DNA of 22,651 nucleotides from CAZPDM01 sp964585305 (GTDB lineage Bacteria; Planctomycetota; Uabimicrobiia; Uabimicrobiales; JABWCH01): positions 1-22,651 of the forward strand of contig CAZPDM010000074.1 in the NCBI GenBank assembly GCA_964585305.1, written 5' to 3'. The notes under the pieces are model-generated. The model saw nothing but the letters and a program-made list of their open reading frames with translations, searched no databases and was not told the origin of the DNA. Of this stretch, positions 13,784 through 22,605 are shown piece by piece. How positions within the stretch are numbered: position 1 is the stretch's first letter; every line of letters starts with the position of its first letter. Both the position numbers and the translations under genes were made by a program.

Positions 13784-14698
13784 CTAATTTTTCGGAGTAT
13801 ATTTTTTTAATAATTCGATTGTTTCTGTATCAAAAAAATCTTGCAGTTTAAGATTATTAGTCGCATAAATACTATGCAATAACATTAATAAATTATGTAA
13901 ATTTTCTGGGATAAAACGATCGATAGCACGACTTGTTTCTGAAGCACCTGTAATAGCATCTATTTCATTGATATTTTTTTGGCCAGCGTCTCCATCATAT
14001 AAGCCGTTTCGTTTTGTTACGTGCAATGCTAATTTCCCAGTTTCTGAGAAAATGGCTTTATTCCAGAAAACAAATTGTGCTTGAAACCAACCTTCTTCAA
14101 TACGTTGGCCAAGTCCTGGGGTTTCTTTATGATTAAAAAAAGAAATCCCTGCAATTTTATTAAATCCCTGACAAAGAGCTAAATATCCAGAAACTTTATC
14201 CCAAAATCCTGAGCCAGCAATTTCAAAACAATATACATTGCCATTCTGGTTTTGGGTTTTAAAAATATATATATTGTGTAAATAATCAATTGCTTGGCTG
14301 GGGAGTTCTAAAAATTCTTTGCCTGTACGAATAATAATTTCATTTTTTCTACTAGGAATAATCTCCATTACCATTACTTTTTCGCCAAAAGTTTCGGCAA
14401 GCTCTTTAGGTGTATGTTGCTTAAGAAAATATTGCATCCGTTCAATTTTTTTAGCAGCTTTATCAAATTTTTCTTTTTCTGTTACTTCCGGCATATCTTT
14501 CAAAATAGAATCGTTTGCTACTTCTTGTTGTACATTTGTTGGTAAAATATTCATAGATTTAAGAAGATGAAGAACGCGTTCTTGTTGCCGGTTTTGATCA
14601 ATAATTTCTTTGGTTTGGACATGGAAAGCTGTTAAAATAATAGCAGAAATTGCTGAAAGTATAAACAAAACAAAAACCATTTTTACATAATTTCGCAT
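13784..14698 (-). CDS. nqrC: Na+-NQR subunit C, covalent FMN subunit
   Basis: Carries one of the two covalently bound FMNs. One N-terminal membrane helix (about 8-26) anchors a periplasmic FMN-binding domain with HKETPGLGQ (190-198). The flavinylation motif is D-A-I-T-G-A-S at 247-253, so the attachment residue appears to be Ser253 instead of the more common Thr. At 304 residues it is longer than Vibrio NqrC (about 257); the extra length lies in residues about 55-110 and at the C-terminus. GGAGG inside the end of nqrB, six bases before the ATG, and a 3-base gap to nqrB indicate coupled translation. FMN attachment needs an ApbE transferase, which is not in this window. Confidence 0.95.
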   Translation of the reverse strand: MRNYVKMVFVLFILSAISAIILTAFHVQTKEIIDQNRQQERVLHLLKSMNILPTNVQQEVANDSILKDMPEVTEKEKFDKAAKKIERMQYFLKQHTPKELAETFGEKVMVMEIIPSRKNEIIIRTGKEFLELPSQAIDYLHNIYIFKTQNQNGNVYCFEIAGSGFWDKVSGYLALCQGFNKIAGISFFNHKETPGLGQRIEEGWFQAQFVFWNKAIFSETGKLALHVTKRNGLYDGDAGQKNINEIDAITGASETSRAIDRFIPENLHNLLMLLHSIYATNNLKLQDFFDTETIELLKKYTPKN

Positions 14699-14701
14699 GT
14701 C

Positions 14702-15898
14702 TTACCTCCGATGATACCGAATAGCGATTACGATTTCGTCAATCAAAGAAGCAAAAATATTCATCAATAAAATAGCAAACATCATTCCTTCAGGATAACC
14801 AGAAAAACGTCGTATAAGTATAGTTAAAAAACCAATTCCAAATCCATAAAAATATCTTCCTGTTTGTGTAGATGGGCCAGAAACAGGATCAGTCGCCATA
14901 AAAATAGCACCGAATAAAAATCCGCCAGACATAATATTAAATGCAGCAATAATGCAGCTATCCGCCCAAGTTTTTCCATCATAAAATAAAAAGCTAAAAA
15001 AAACTCCAGCAAAAATAGTAGATATAATAGTTCGCCAATTTGCAACACGCATGGCTATCATCATAATACCGCCAAGTATCAAAAGTATTGAACTTGTTTC
15101 GCCTAAAGATCCGCTACGGTTTCCCCAAAGTAGCATAGGTAAACTATCTTTTGCATAGCGAATATATTCAGCATAACTTTGTTCATTTGCTTCTGTTGAT
15201 GTTGCTTTGAGACGTTTATCTTTTAAAATAATAAGAGGAGTTGCAGAACTTATTGCTTCATATTTTCCGTTCTGGATATTATGAGTAAGAAATCCACGGT
15301 GTTCTAATAATCCACCAGTCCCAGCAAATACAGGCTTCCATCCATCATTTTTTAGACTATTTGGAAATGGCTCTACAAATACATTACCTGTCATAAATAA
15401 AGGAAAACACAAATAAATAAAACAACGAGATAATGCTGCTGCGTTAAATGGGTTTTTACCAGTACCGCCAAAAACTTCCTTGCCAAGAGTAACTCCAACT
15501 GCAACACCTAATGCAACCATCCACAATGGTAAAGTCGGAGGAAGAATAAGAGGATAAAGAATTCCAGTGATTAAAAAACCTTCCGTAATTTCTTCTTTAC
15601 GAATAATACCAAAAAGTACCTCGACAATGCCACCTACTATGTAGGATGTAAGGATCACAAGAATAGCTCGCAAACCATAAAAATACACCGCAGCTAAAGC
15701 TGCTGGCATAACAGCAAATAATACTGTAATCATAAATCTTTTTATGTCAATGCCATCTCGAATATATGGTGCTTCTTGAGTTACCGTAGGTTTGCCATAA
15801 AAAAAGCTATCTGTAGCATCTACAAGAGGTTTACATGGTTGTAAAACTGGATATTTTTCCAGCATTTTATATTGTAAATCCAAAATTTTTCGCAACAT
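14702..15898 (-). CDS. nqrB: Na+-NQR subunit B, covalent FMN and quinone subunit
   Basis: Large polytopic subunit (398 residues, about ten hydrophobic helices from 55 onward) that carries a covalent FMN and riboflavin and forms much of the sodium path. The flavinylation motif E-A-I-S-S-A-T is at 214-220 with Thr220 as attachment site; the usual glycine is replaced by Ser218. FGGTGKNPFNAAA (143-155) and GATDPVSGP-like blocks are characteristic. AGGAT lies eight bases before the ATG. The gene is 111 bases from nqrA, the largest gap in the operon, and that gap holds a hairpin. Confidence 0.96.
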   Translation of the reverse strand: MLRKILDLQYKMLEKYPVLQPCKPLVDATDSFFYGKPTVTQEAPYIRDGIDIKRFMITVLFAVMPAALAAVYFYGLRAILVILTSYIVGGIVEVLFGIIRKEEITEGFLITGILYPLILPPTLPLWMVALGVAVGVTLGKEVFGGTGKNPFNAAALSRCFIYLCFPLFMTGNVFVEPFPNSLKNDGWKPVFAGTGGLLEHRGFLTHNIQNGKYEAISSATPLIILKDKRLKATSTEANEQSYAEYIRYAKDSLPMLLWGNRSGSLGETSSILLILGGIMMIAMRVANWRTIISTIFAGVFFSFLFYDGKTWADSCIIAAFNIMSGGFLFGAIFMATDPVSGPSTQTGRYFYGFGIGFLTILIRRFSGYPEGMMFAILLMNIFASLIDEIVIAIRYHRR

Positions 15899-15913
15899 GT
15901 ACCAATCCTAATT

Positions 15914-15948
15914 CTTCTGCAATCCTTTTTATAAAAGTATTGCAAGAG
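15914..15948 (-). other. Hairpin in the nqrA-nqrB spacer
   Basis: Stem TGCAAT/ATTGCA (15918-15923 with 15939-15944), one mismatch, then CTTTT/AAAAG (15925-15929 with 15933-15937). No T-run follows on the minus strand, so it is more likely an mRNA processing or stability element than a terminator. Confidence 0.4.
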
Positions 15949-16009
15949 CATAGAAAATATTATTTTCATATAATAGATATTGTTAAAAATTCTTTTCGGA
16001 AAATACTTA

Positions 16010-17470
16010 TTATATAAGACCTGCTTTGCGTAATTCTTCTTTGCCTTTTTGAATATCACTCATAACTTCAATTTTTGAAGGGCAAATATATGTGCAAAGA
16101 CCACATTCAATACATGCCTGTAATTTAAGTGTGTTGAGTGCATCATCAGCAAGATTATTTGTGCAGTATTTATGTAAGAGGTGTGGATAAAGTGGACGTG
16201 GACAAACTTCTTCACAATAAGAACAATGTATACATGGGCGTAATTCACCATGAAGATTGGTTTCTACTTTTTTTTCTGTTCCTAAAAATGAAGATGCAAA
16301 TACATTGCTATAAGAATCTGTACGAAATCCTGGACGCATAAAGAACATAAATTGCCGATGTCGGTTTTCTTCTAAGCAAGTTAAGCATTTTGTTGATGAT
16401 ACAACAGACATATTTGGATGTACAAGATCCCCCAATAAGGCATGTCCATGGATGTATCGTACTTCAACATTTTTCTTTGTCCATTGTTCAAAAATTTCTG
16501 ATAATGACATTCCTATTCTAACGCGTAAAGCTAGATTGTCTTTGAATCCTGTTCCAGATAAAGAAACTACTTTTTGTAATAATGGTTTACCTAATGCAAC
16601 TGCATCATATACAGCTAGTGCATCAGCTAAATCCAAAACTACAGCTCCAATAGCGTCTGGCATTTTGCCATCTGGAACTTTACATTTTGTTAAAGTTTCA
16701 GTTATGATTTCTGGCATTTCCTGTGGATATTTAGATTTTAGATCCCGAATGACAATATTATTTTGAGCATCACAATTGCAATGAGAACAACATTGATTAT
16801 CAGAATTTTTTGTGTTTAAAACACTGCGTAAAGTTTTGCCAACTTCATTTTCATTTTTAGAAAACCCAACAAATGTTGGAGGATTTTGATAAAGTTTTCT
16901 TAGAATAGCAATACCTTGTGCAGCATCTTCTAAACGATTATCGCAGGATGCTATAGTTGGCAAAGCCATTGGATATGTAGAAAGGGCTGCGATAACTAAA
17001 TATTTTACATCTTTTGCACTTATAGTACTTGTTTGTGCAAATGTTGGTAAACCTGTTGCACCCAAACCAGCAACACCACTTTTATGTAAAATATCTGCGA
17101 TAGTTTCAATTGACAAACTTTGCCAATTTTTATTGGATTCTGCAATTGATTGATAGTTTTCACTACGATCTGTTTCAATAACAATTGCTTGAATATTTTT
17201 TCCTAAGTGTGGAACTTCACAAATTGACTGAACAACTCCATTTGCAGAAGCAATAACTGGTGTAGAAATAGCAGCATTATTCTGTCCAATAACTTGGCCA
17301 GCAACAACATGTTCCCCTATTTTAACAATAGGCAGAACACTCTCACCAAAGCCTTGCTTAAGAGGAATTGTAATTTGATGGGGGATGGGAATATTTTGAA
17401 TATCTGCACGAGGCGTCCCCTGTAGTTTACAAAAACTATATCCCCCAGAAAAAGTAGATTGTTTGAACAT
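16010..17470 (-). CDS. nqrA: Na+-NQR subunit A with RnfC-like 4Fe-4S motifs
   Basis: First gene of the operon and peripheral cytoplasmic subunit. The N-terminal half (biotinyl-like and SLBB folds; GLGATGLPT at 135-143, KYPQE at 247-251) reads more like RnfC. The block around 371-396 (FFMRPGFRTDSYSN) is the NqrA signature equivalent to Vibrio FGWAMPGKNKFSV. Unlike Vibrio NqrA, the C-terminus keeps two complete CxxCxxCxxxCP motifs (Cys413, 416, 419, 423 and Cys453, 456, 459, 463), which should bind two 4Fe-4S clusters. An extra CCSHCNC cluster lies at 227-233. At 486 residues it is longer than Vibrio NqrA (about 446). The ribosome site AGGAAAG is rather far (about 13 bases) from ATG 17470. The context of nqrB-F makes NqrA the right name; the hybrid character is real. 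Confidence 0.93.
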   Translation of the reverse strand: MFKQSTFSGGYSFCKLQGTPRADIQNIPIPHQITIPLKQGFGESVLPIVKIGEHVVAGQVIGQNNAAISTPVIASANGVVQSICEVPHLGKNIQAIVIETDRSENYQSIAESNKNWQSLSIETIADILHKSGVAGLGATGLPTFAQTSTISAKDVKYLVIAALSTYPMALPTIASCDNRLEDAAQGIAILRKLYQNPPTFVGFSKNENEVGKTLRSVLNTKNSDNQCCSHCNCDAQNNIVIRDLKSKYPQEMPEIITETLTKCKVPDGKMPDAIGAVVLDLADALAVYDAVALGKPLLQKVVSLSGTGFKDNLALRVRIGMSLSEIFEQWTKKNVEVRYIHGHALLGDLVHPNMSVVSSTKCLTCLEENRHRQFMFFMRPGFRTDSYSNVFASSFLGTEKKVETNLHGELRPCIHCSYCEEVCPRPLYPHLLHKYCTNNLADDALNTLKLQACIECGLCTYICPSKIEVMSDIQKGKEELRKAGLI

Positions 17471-17532
17471 AGTTAAAATTGATACTTTCCTGAAAAAAAT
17501 TATCTGAAGCTTTAAAAAGTATTTCTTTATGT

Positions 17533-17562
17533 ATTTTACCTTTTGGGTTATATTTCTTTCAA
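17533..17562 (-). promoter_or_regulatory. Candidate promoter of the nqr operon
   Basis: On the minus strand, TTGAAA (plus 17557-17562), an 18-base spacer and TAAAAT (plus 17533-17538). Transcription would start near 17526, about 55 bases before the nqrA ATG. Confidence 0.5.
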
Positions 17563-17586
17563 GTAAAAAAAGGAAAATATTTTAGC

Positions 17587-17610
17587 AAAAAAAATCCCCA
17601 ATTTGGGGAT
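17587..17610 (-). terminator. Terminator of the hybrid sensor kinase gene
   Basis: ATCCCCA/TGGGGAT stem (17594-17600 with 17604-17610) with a 3-base loop. On the minus strand it leads into T8 (plus A's at 17587-17594) directly after the TAA stop. Confidence 0.9.
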
Positions 17611-17617
17611 GAAAAAA

Positions 17618-20600
17618 TTATGAGTCAAGTACATGACGCACTTTTTCAGATAAAGTTTGGAGAGAAAATGGTTTTTGTATAAAATGTAAACCTTCATCTA
17701 TGATACCATGTTGTCCAATAACATTGCTTGTATAGCCTGACATAAAAAGGACTTTTATATCTGGACATATATTATGTATTTGAGTAAAAAGTTCTTTGCC
17801 ATTCATTTTGGGCATAATTATATCGGTCAAAAGTAGATGAATATTAGTGGTATGAGATTTAGCAATCTCAATACATTGATCCGTATTTTCAGCAAGAATT
17901 ACTTGATAACCAAGATGATCTAACATACTGCGAATAAATTTACGAACCATTTCATTATCTTCGGCAATAAGAATTGTTTCATTTCCGTGAAGAACTGTTT
18001 GCGCTAAACTTGAATTTTTCGTAGTTAATATATTAGGTTGTTCTACCTGTGGTAAAAAAATTTTAAAAATTGTGCCTCTGTCCTTTTCTGAATAAACAGA
18101 AATAGAACCTCCATGACGTTTTATTATTCCATAAACTGTTGAAAGACCAAGTCCTGTACCTTTGCCTAGCTCTTTGGTAGTAAAAAATGGTTCAAAAAGA
18201 TGTTCCATTGTACGATCATCAATTCCAAATCCGGTATCGGAAATAGCTAACATGACATATTTGCCTGGTACGATTTCTGGATGTGTTTGCGTATAAGATT
18301 CATCAAGATCGATATCAGTTGCTTCAATTCTAAGAATACCTCCATTTGGCATCGCATCTTGAGCATTTAACGATAAATTTAACAAGACTTGTTCAATTTG
18401 TCCAGTATCTGCACGGATTTTACTAAGCTGATCTGAAATCTTAATTTTAATATGGATATTTTCTCGAATAGTACGCATCAGTATATTTTCAAACTTTTTA
18501 ATAATTTCACCTAAATCAACAACATTTAATTCTATCATTTGCTTTCTACTGAAAGTGAGCAATCTTTGAGTAAGTTCTTTAGCATGTTCTGCTGCTTGTT
18601 TAATTTCCATCAAATCTAAAAAACGTTGATCATCTTTAGAAAATCCAGCCATAAGCATTTGGGTATATCCAAGAATTGGCGTAAGCAGATTATTGAAATC
18701 GTGTGCTACACCACCGGCTAAAAGTCCAATACTTTCCATTTTTTGTGATTGTATAAGCTGCTGTTCTAATTTTTTTTCATTTGTAATATCACGAGCAATA
18801 CTGATATATCCGGAAAGTTCGCCATTTTTATCTCGCATAGCAGTTATTGTTACAGATGCAATTAAAAAAGAGCCATCTTTTCGAATATATTTCCAATCCT
18901 TAGTTTCGATTATACCAAGTTTTGCTGAATGAACTAGGGCTTCAAATTCGGATTCAAGTTCCATTTCTGCTGCACAAATTGATACTTCTTTAGCATCATA
19001 AATATCTAGAATGTTTAATTTATCGGTGACTTCATCGCTCTTATAGCCCAGCATCAATTCCGCACCTTCATTAAATATCTTTATCAATCCGTGAGTGTTG
19101 GTACTAATAATTGAATATCCTGTTGCAGCACGTAAAACATATTGAAATCGCTCATTTGCTTCAAGAATTTTTTCTTCTGCAAGTTTTCGTTCTGTAATAT
19201 CCATAATGTAACCATGATAGTGTGTTATGTTGCCTTCATCATTTTTAGTCAAAACCGTAAAATCATAAACCCAGCGATATTCTCCATTAGCGTGGCGAAC
19301 ACGATATTCTTGTTCGAAATACGTACTAGTTAAAATATATATATCAATTTCTTTTGCAATTCTTTCTAAATCTTCAGGATGAACAATTGCTGCAAAAGGA
19401 ATATTGCCATTTAATAAATCTTCTGGTTTATAACCAAATTGGGTTATAATATTAGGAGAAACATATTCTATTGGCCAATTTTTTTCATTTCTACATTTAT
19501 AGAAAACTGCTTTTCCTGCAATAAATATTTTACGTTCTTCTAAAAGTGCTTTTTCATTATTTCTAATATCAGTAATATCACGAATAGATTCTATTGCCCC
19601 AATTAATTTACCGTTATCATCACATAGCTTTGAAGCAATTGCCCATACATAAGCGCCTTTCCCATTATAAAGAGCAGGTGCAAATACTTCAGCGTAAAGA
19701 GAATTTCCTTTCTTTTTTATAAATTGATACTTTGTTTTTAATTCTAATGTACTGGCGCCAAGCAAGTCCATAAGATACATTCTTGGTTCGCCATAGAATG
19801 GAATTGAGCTAAAAGAATGATCTTTTCCAATAATATCTTGCTTAGAAACATTTGTCATCTCTTCCATAGCACGATTCCAAGCAATGATCTTTTTTTCTTC
19901 ATCTATAATAAAAGTTGCATCTGGTAAAAAATCTATAATATTTTCAAGCTTTTTATTAAGAGTTCGTAGCTTTTCTTCTGTAGTTTTACGAGTGTCTATA
20001 TCTACAAAAAAACCTTCCATATATAGAGGTTCACCAGCTTCATTTGTAACTAATTGAACACTAATAGAAATCCAAACTTTTTTTCCATCTTTGCAATAAA
20101 TTTGAATTTCTTGCTCAAAAGCATTTCCCTCTTTTTTTACTTTATCAAGAATTTTGGCTCGATCTGAAGGGTGGACATAAACTTGATTAGCAAGATCTGT
20201 TACAGAATCTACCAAATCCTTTGGTGTATCATAGCCTAGCATTTTTGCTAATGCGGGGTTCGCGCTTAAAATTTTTCCATCAAATGAAGTTTGAAAAAGC
20301 CCTTCTAAAGCATTTTCGAAAATTTTTCTATATTTTTGCTCACTTTTTTTTAATTCTTCCAATGTCTGATTTATTTTATCCGTCATTAAATTAAAACTCT
20401 GAGATAAAATCCCAACTTCATCTTGAGAATTAACATTTATTTTTATATTAAAATTGCCGTGCATAACAGTTTCCGCAGCATCTTTTATTTCTTTTATAGG
20501 ATGTACTATTGTTCGAGTCATAACTGTAGCAAAGATAAGTATTACAAATATGCTGATACATGCTGCCATCGACATACTGCGAATCATATTTATTCGGCCA

Positions 20601-21703
20601 TTGCTTAAAACAGTTCGATAGTTTAAAAATTCATCTTCATAAGTACTTACTCCAATAACCCAATCCCAAGGCTTATAATAAGCCAGACGAGCAACTTTCC
20701 AGCGTGGATGTAAATCGTTTGGATTTTGCCAAATATAGCGTATTGTGGTCATTTCTCTTTGAGACAAAGGAAGGGCTTTTTTCACTATTTCCTGAATAAC
20801 ATAATTTCCATCATGATCTTTACTTTCCCATATATTTTCGCCATCCCGTTTTCCATATTGAGAAATAATATAATGGCCTTGGTGTTCCCCTGTTCCTCCC
20901 AAAATATAAATATATCCGGTTGTTCCAACTTGAGTCTGTAAAATAGCCTGACGTATCCGATTTTCAACATTTTTTTGTGGAATGCCAACATATAACATTC
21001 CTATAATTTTCCCTTCATCATTTTTTATTGCTTGATACATGGTTAAATACCACATATTCACAACAAATGCTCGTCCTTTATATATTTTATCTTGCAAAAT
21101 ATCTGCAATGACTGGGTTAGGAGTATTGTCCGAATGAGTTGCCGAAATATATGTACCAATTGCACGCTTTTGTTTTCTATTCTTTACATTAGTTGCTACC
21201 CGAAGCATATCTCCTTTATCATTCATTCGTTGAAAAATTGTAGCCGAAGCACCAGTTAATTGCGTAATTTTATCTACAACGATAGTTTCCAAATTTAAAT
21301 CATCATTTTGTCCTAACCACTGATTGCCTACAAACATCTTAGGCAATTCGATTACAGTTGATTCTCTGCTAAATTGATCAATTGCTGTCCAAGTAATTTT
21401 TTCATCTTCTGATATATTTATCTTACCATAATCCTCCAAAATACAATGAGCAATATTTAAGCTGGAACTCAATTGTTCTTGAACAGCTTCATTTTCAGTT
21501 TCTACAAGGTTATAAACACCTTGAGTAATATGATCAAAATCACCGACAATAAGTTTATCAACTTCATTTTGAGCAAGTAAGTTATATTTTTCACTCTGCC
21601 ACACTGCTAATGCTACAAGAGCAATCGCTGTAACTAAGACACTACCTGCTCCTAGAAGAGATATTTTAATATTTAGACTAAGATTTTTTAATAAATTTTT
21701 CAT
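17618..21703 (-). CDS. Hybrid sensor histidine kinase (Cache, HAMP, four PAS, HK, REC)
   Basis: A 1361-residue membrane receptor. Order of parts: transmembrane helix (about 13-35), periplasmic double-Cache-like sensor (about 45-365, WDWVIGVSTYEDEF near its end), second helix (about 377-396), HAMP (about 397-450), and four PAS modules (about 455-575, 585-715, 725-840, 850-975; the ends DITERK and DITNEK mark PAC segments). The HisKA domain has His1001 in GGVAHDFNNLL, followed by an HATPase with Asn1113, DTGFG and GTGLGL boxes. A receiver domain (about 1240-1361) has phospho-acceptor Asp1294 (LLLTDIIMP). All phosphotransfer residues are intact. AGGAAAA before the ATG is a good ribosome site. 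It follows the lipoprotein gene by 47 bases, probably as one operon. The ligand and the downstream Hpt or regulator are not encoded here. Confidence 0.95.
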   Translation of the reverse strand: MKNLLKNLSLNIKISLLGAGSVLVTAIALVALAVWQSEKYNLLAQNEVDKLIVGDFDHITQGVYNLVETENEAVQEQLSSSLNIAHCILEDYGKINISEDEKITWTAIDQFSRESTVIELPKMFVGNQWLGQNDDLNLETIVVDKITQLTGASATIFQRMNDKGDMLRVATNVKNRKQKRAIGTYISATHSDNTPNPVIADILQDKIYKGRAFVVNMWYLTMYQAIKNDEGKIIGMLYVGIPQKNVENRIRQAILQTQVGTTGYIYILGGTGEHQGHYIISQYGKRDGENIWESKDHDGNYVIQEIVKKALPLSQREMTTIRYIWQNPNDLHPRWKVARLAYYKPWDWVIGVSTYEDEFLNYRTVLSNGRINMIRSMSMAACISIFVILIFATVMTRTIVHPIKEIKDAAETVMHGNFNIKINVNSQDEVGILSQSFNLMTDKINQTLEELKKSEQKYRKIFENALEGLFQTSFDGKILSANPALAKMLGYDTPKDLVDSVTDLANQVYVHPSDRAKILDKVKKEGNAFEQEIQIYCKDGKKVWISISVQLVTNEAGEPLYMEGFFVDIDTRKTTEEKLRTLNKKLENIIDFLPDATFIIDEEKKIIAWNRAMEEMTNVSKQDIIGKDHSFSSIPFYGEPRMYLMDLLGASTLELKTKYQFIKKKGNSLYAEVFAPALYNGKGAYVWAIASKLCDDNGKLIGAIESIRDITDIRNNEKALLEERKIFIAGKAVFYKCRNEKNWPIEYVSPNIITQFGYKPEDLLNGNIPFAAIVHPEDLERIAKEIDIYILTSTYFEQEYRVRHANGEYRWVYDFTVLTKNDEGNITHYHGYIMDITERKLAEEKILEANERFQYVLRAATGYSIISTNTHGLIKIFNEGAELMLGYKSDEVTDKLNILDIYDAKEVSICAAEMELESEFEALVHSAKLGIIETKDWKYIRKDGSFLIASVTITAMRDKNGELSGYISIARDITNEKKLEQQLIQSQKMESIGLLAGGVAHDFNNLLTPILGYTQMLMAGFSKDDQRFLDLMEIKQAAEHAKELTQRLLTFSRKQMIELNVVDLGEIIKKFENILMRTIRENIHIKIKISDQLSKIRADTGQIEQVLLNLSLNAQDAMPNGGILRIEATDIDLDESYTQTHPEIVPGKYVMLAISDTGFGIDDRTMEHLFEPFFTTKELGKGTGLGLSTVYGIIKRHGGSISVYSEKDRGTIFKIFLPQVEQPNILTTKNSSLAQTVLHGNETILIAEDNEMVRKFIRSMLDHLGYQVILAENTDQCIEIAKSHTTNIHLLLTDIIMPKMNGKELFTQIHNICPDIKVLFMSGYTSNVIGQHGIIDEGLHFIQKPFSLQTLSEKVRHVLDS

Positions 21704-21750
21704 GATTTTTCCTATAAAAAATAGTCTTTTTATTTGTAATATCTTGTAGG

Positions 21751-22503
21751 TTAGTGCGGAAGGTTAGATAAAAACATCCAGAGTTGAACAGGAAAGGTAG
21801 CAATATCTAAAGGAGGCCCAATAACCCAACTTAGAGTATATGTGGGATATCCCCACCATTTACGATGTATATCTTTACTAAGTAAAAAGCGTATATTTAT
21901 TATATATTCTTTTTCATTTATTTTATAAGGAAATTCTATTATTTTTTCAGAATCATCATGAGTTTTTTCTTTAGAAATATATTTTATATAGCCATTTTGG
22001 AAACATTCTGGCAGAATATTAAAAGCAGCATCATCGCCATAAATAAAATATGGCAACATTTGCCAACCAGGATGATTATGCCTAGCAACATTAGCAGAAA
22101 TAAATAATGTTGTTTTTTTATCCTCTATATTTAAACTACCAGATACATAATTATCCGAGGAATAATGTTCATTACTTTCGCTTGTTTCCGCATAAGCCAA
22201 AGCTTTTTTTAAAGTTTCTTCGAAAACCTGGCGAGATCCTATAATATAACGTCCCCCTTCCCATTCCTTGCCAGTTTTCCCAACAAAATCCCAATCACCC
22301 AATTGAATTGTCATACTACTGCAATTAACTAAGAATGCAATTGTTCCATCTTTAGCAAGATAGATTTCCTGTGGTGAATCAAGATATATATAACTAACAC
22401 CCCAATTTTGCATATTAAATGTAATACATCCTTGGCAAAAAAACAAAATAATAAAAAAGGCTATCAATATTAAATAATGTTTATATATTATATACCAAGA
22501 CAT
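21751..22503 (-). CDS. Lipoprotein upstream of the sensor kinase, unknown
   Basis: 250 residues with a hydrophobic signal sequence (about 8-25) and lipobox CQGC, lipidated at Cys26. The mature domain has no recognised motif. The C-terminal stretch WVIGPPLDIATFPVQL recalls the 'PlD...P' ending of small YceK/YidQ-type lipoproteins, but the similarity is slight. The start is supported by AAGGAAA six bases before the ATG. It is the first gene of the probable lipoprotein-sensor kinase operon (47-base gap), so it might modulate or feed the periplasmic Cache sensor; that is inference. Confidence 0.72.
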   Translation of the reverse strand: MSWYIIYKHYLILIAFFIILFFCQGCITFNMQNWGVSYIYLDSPQEIYLAKDGTIAFLVNCSSMTIQLGDWDFVGKTGKEWEGGRYIIGSRQVFEETLKKALAYAETSESNEHYSSDNYVSGSLNIEDKKTTLFISANVARHNHPGWQMLPYFIYGDDAAFNILPECFQNGYIKYISKEKTHDDSEKIIEFPYKINEKEYIINIRFLLSKDIHRKWWGYPTYTLSWVIGPPLDIATFPVQLWMFLSNLPH

Positions 22504-22574
22504 ATTATTTCCTTCAGAAAAATCTTAAAAAGAGAAAAATATTTAAATTGATATAAACTTTAATATTATATTAT

Positions 22575-22602
22575 ATAATAATATAACTACAAGAATAGTC
22601 AA
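22575..22602 (-). promoter_or_regulatory. Candidate promoter of the lipoprotein-sensor kinase operon
   Basis: On the minus strand, TTGACT (plus 22597-22602), a 16-base spacer and TATTAT (plus 22575-22580), in a very AT-rich stretch, about 70 bases before the ATG. A TATAAT slightly further down gives an alternative -10 with longer spacing. Confidence 0.45.
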
Positions 22603-22605
22603 CTA

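Noticed and set aside
13504..13851. Plus-strand frame antisense to nqrD and nqrC
   Set aside because: It mirrors conserved nqr coding sequence; composition is that of a reversed membrane-protein gene.
16010..17470. Calling the first operon gene rnfC and the cluster an Rnf complex
   Set aside because: Although the cysteine motifs are RnfC-like, the operon order A-B-C-D-E-F, the NqrF ferredoxin-FAD-NAD reductase and the NqrA-type FFMRPGFRTD block identify NQR; there is no rnfB.
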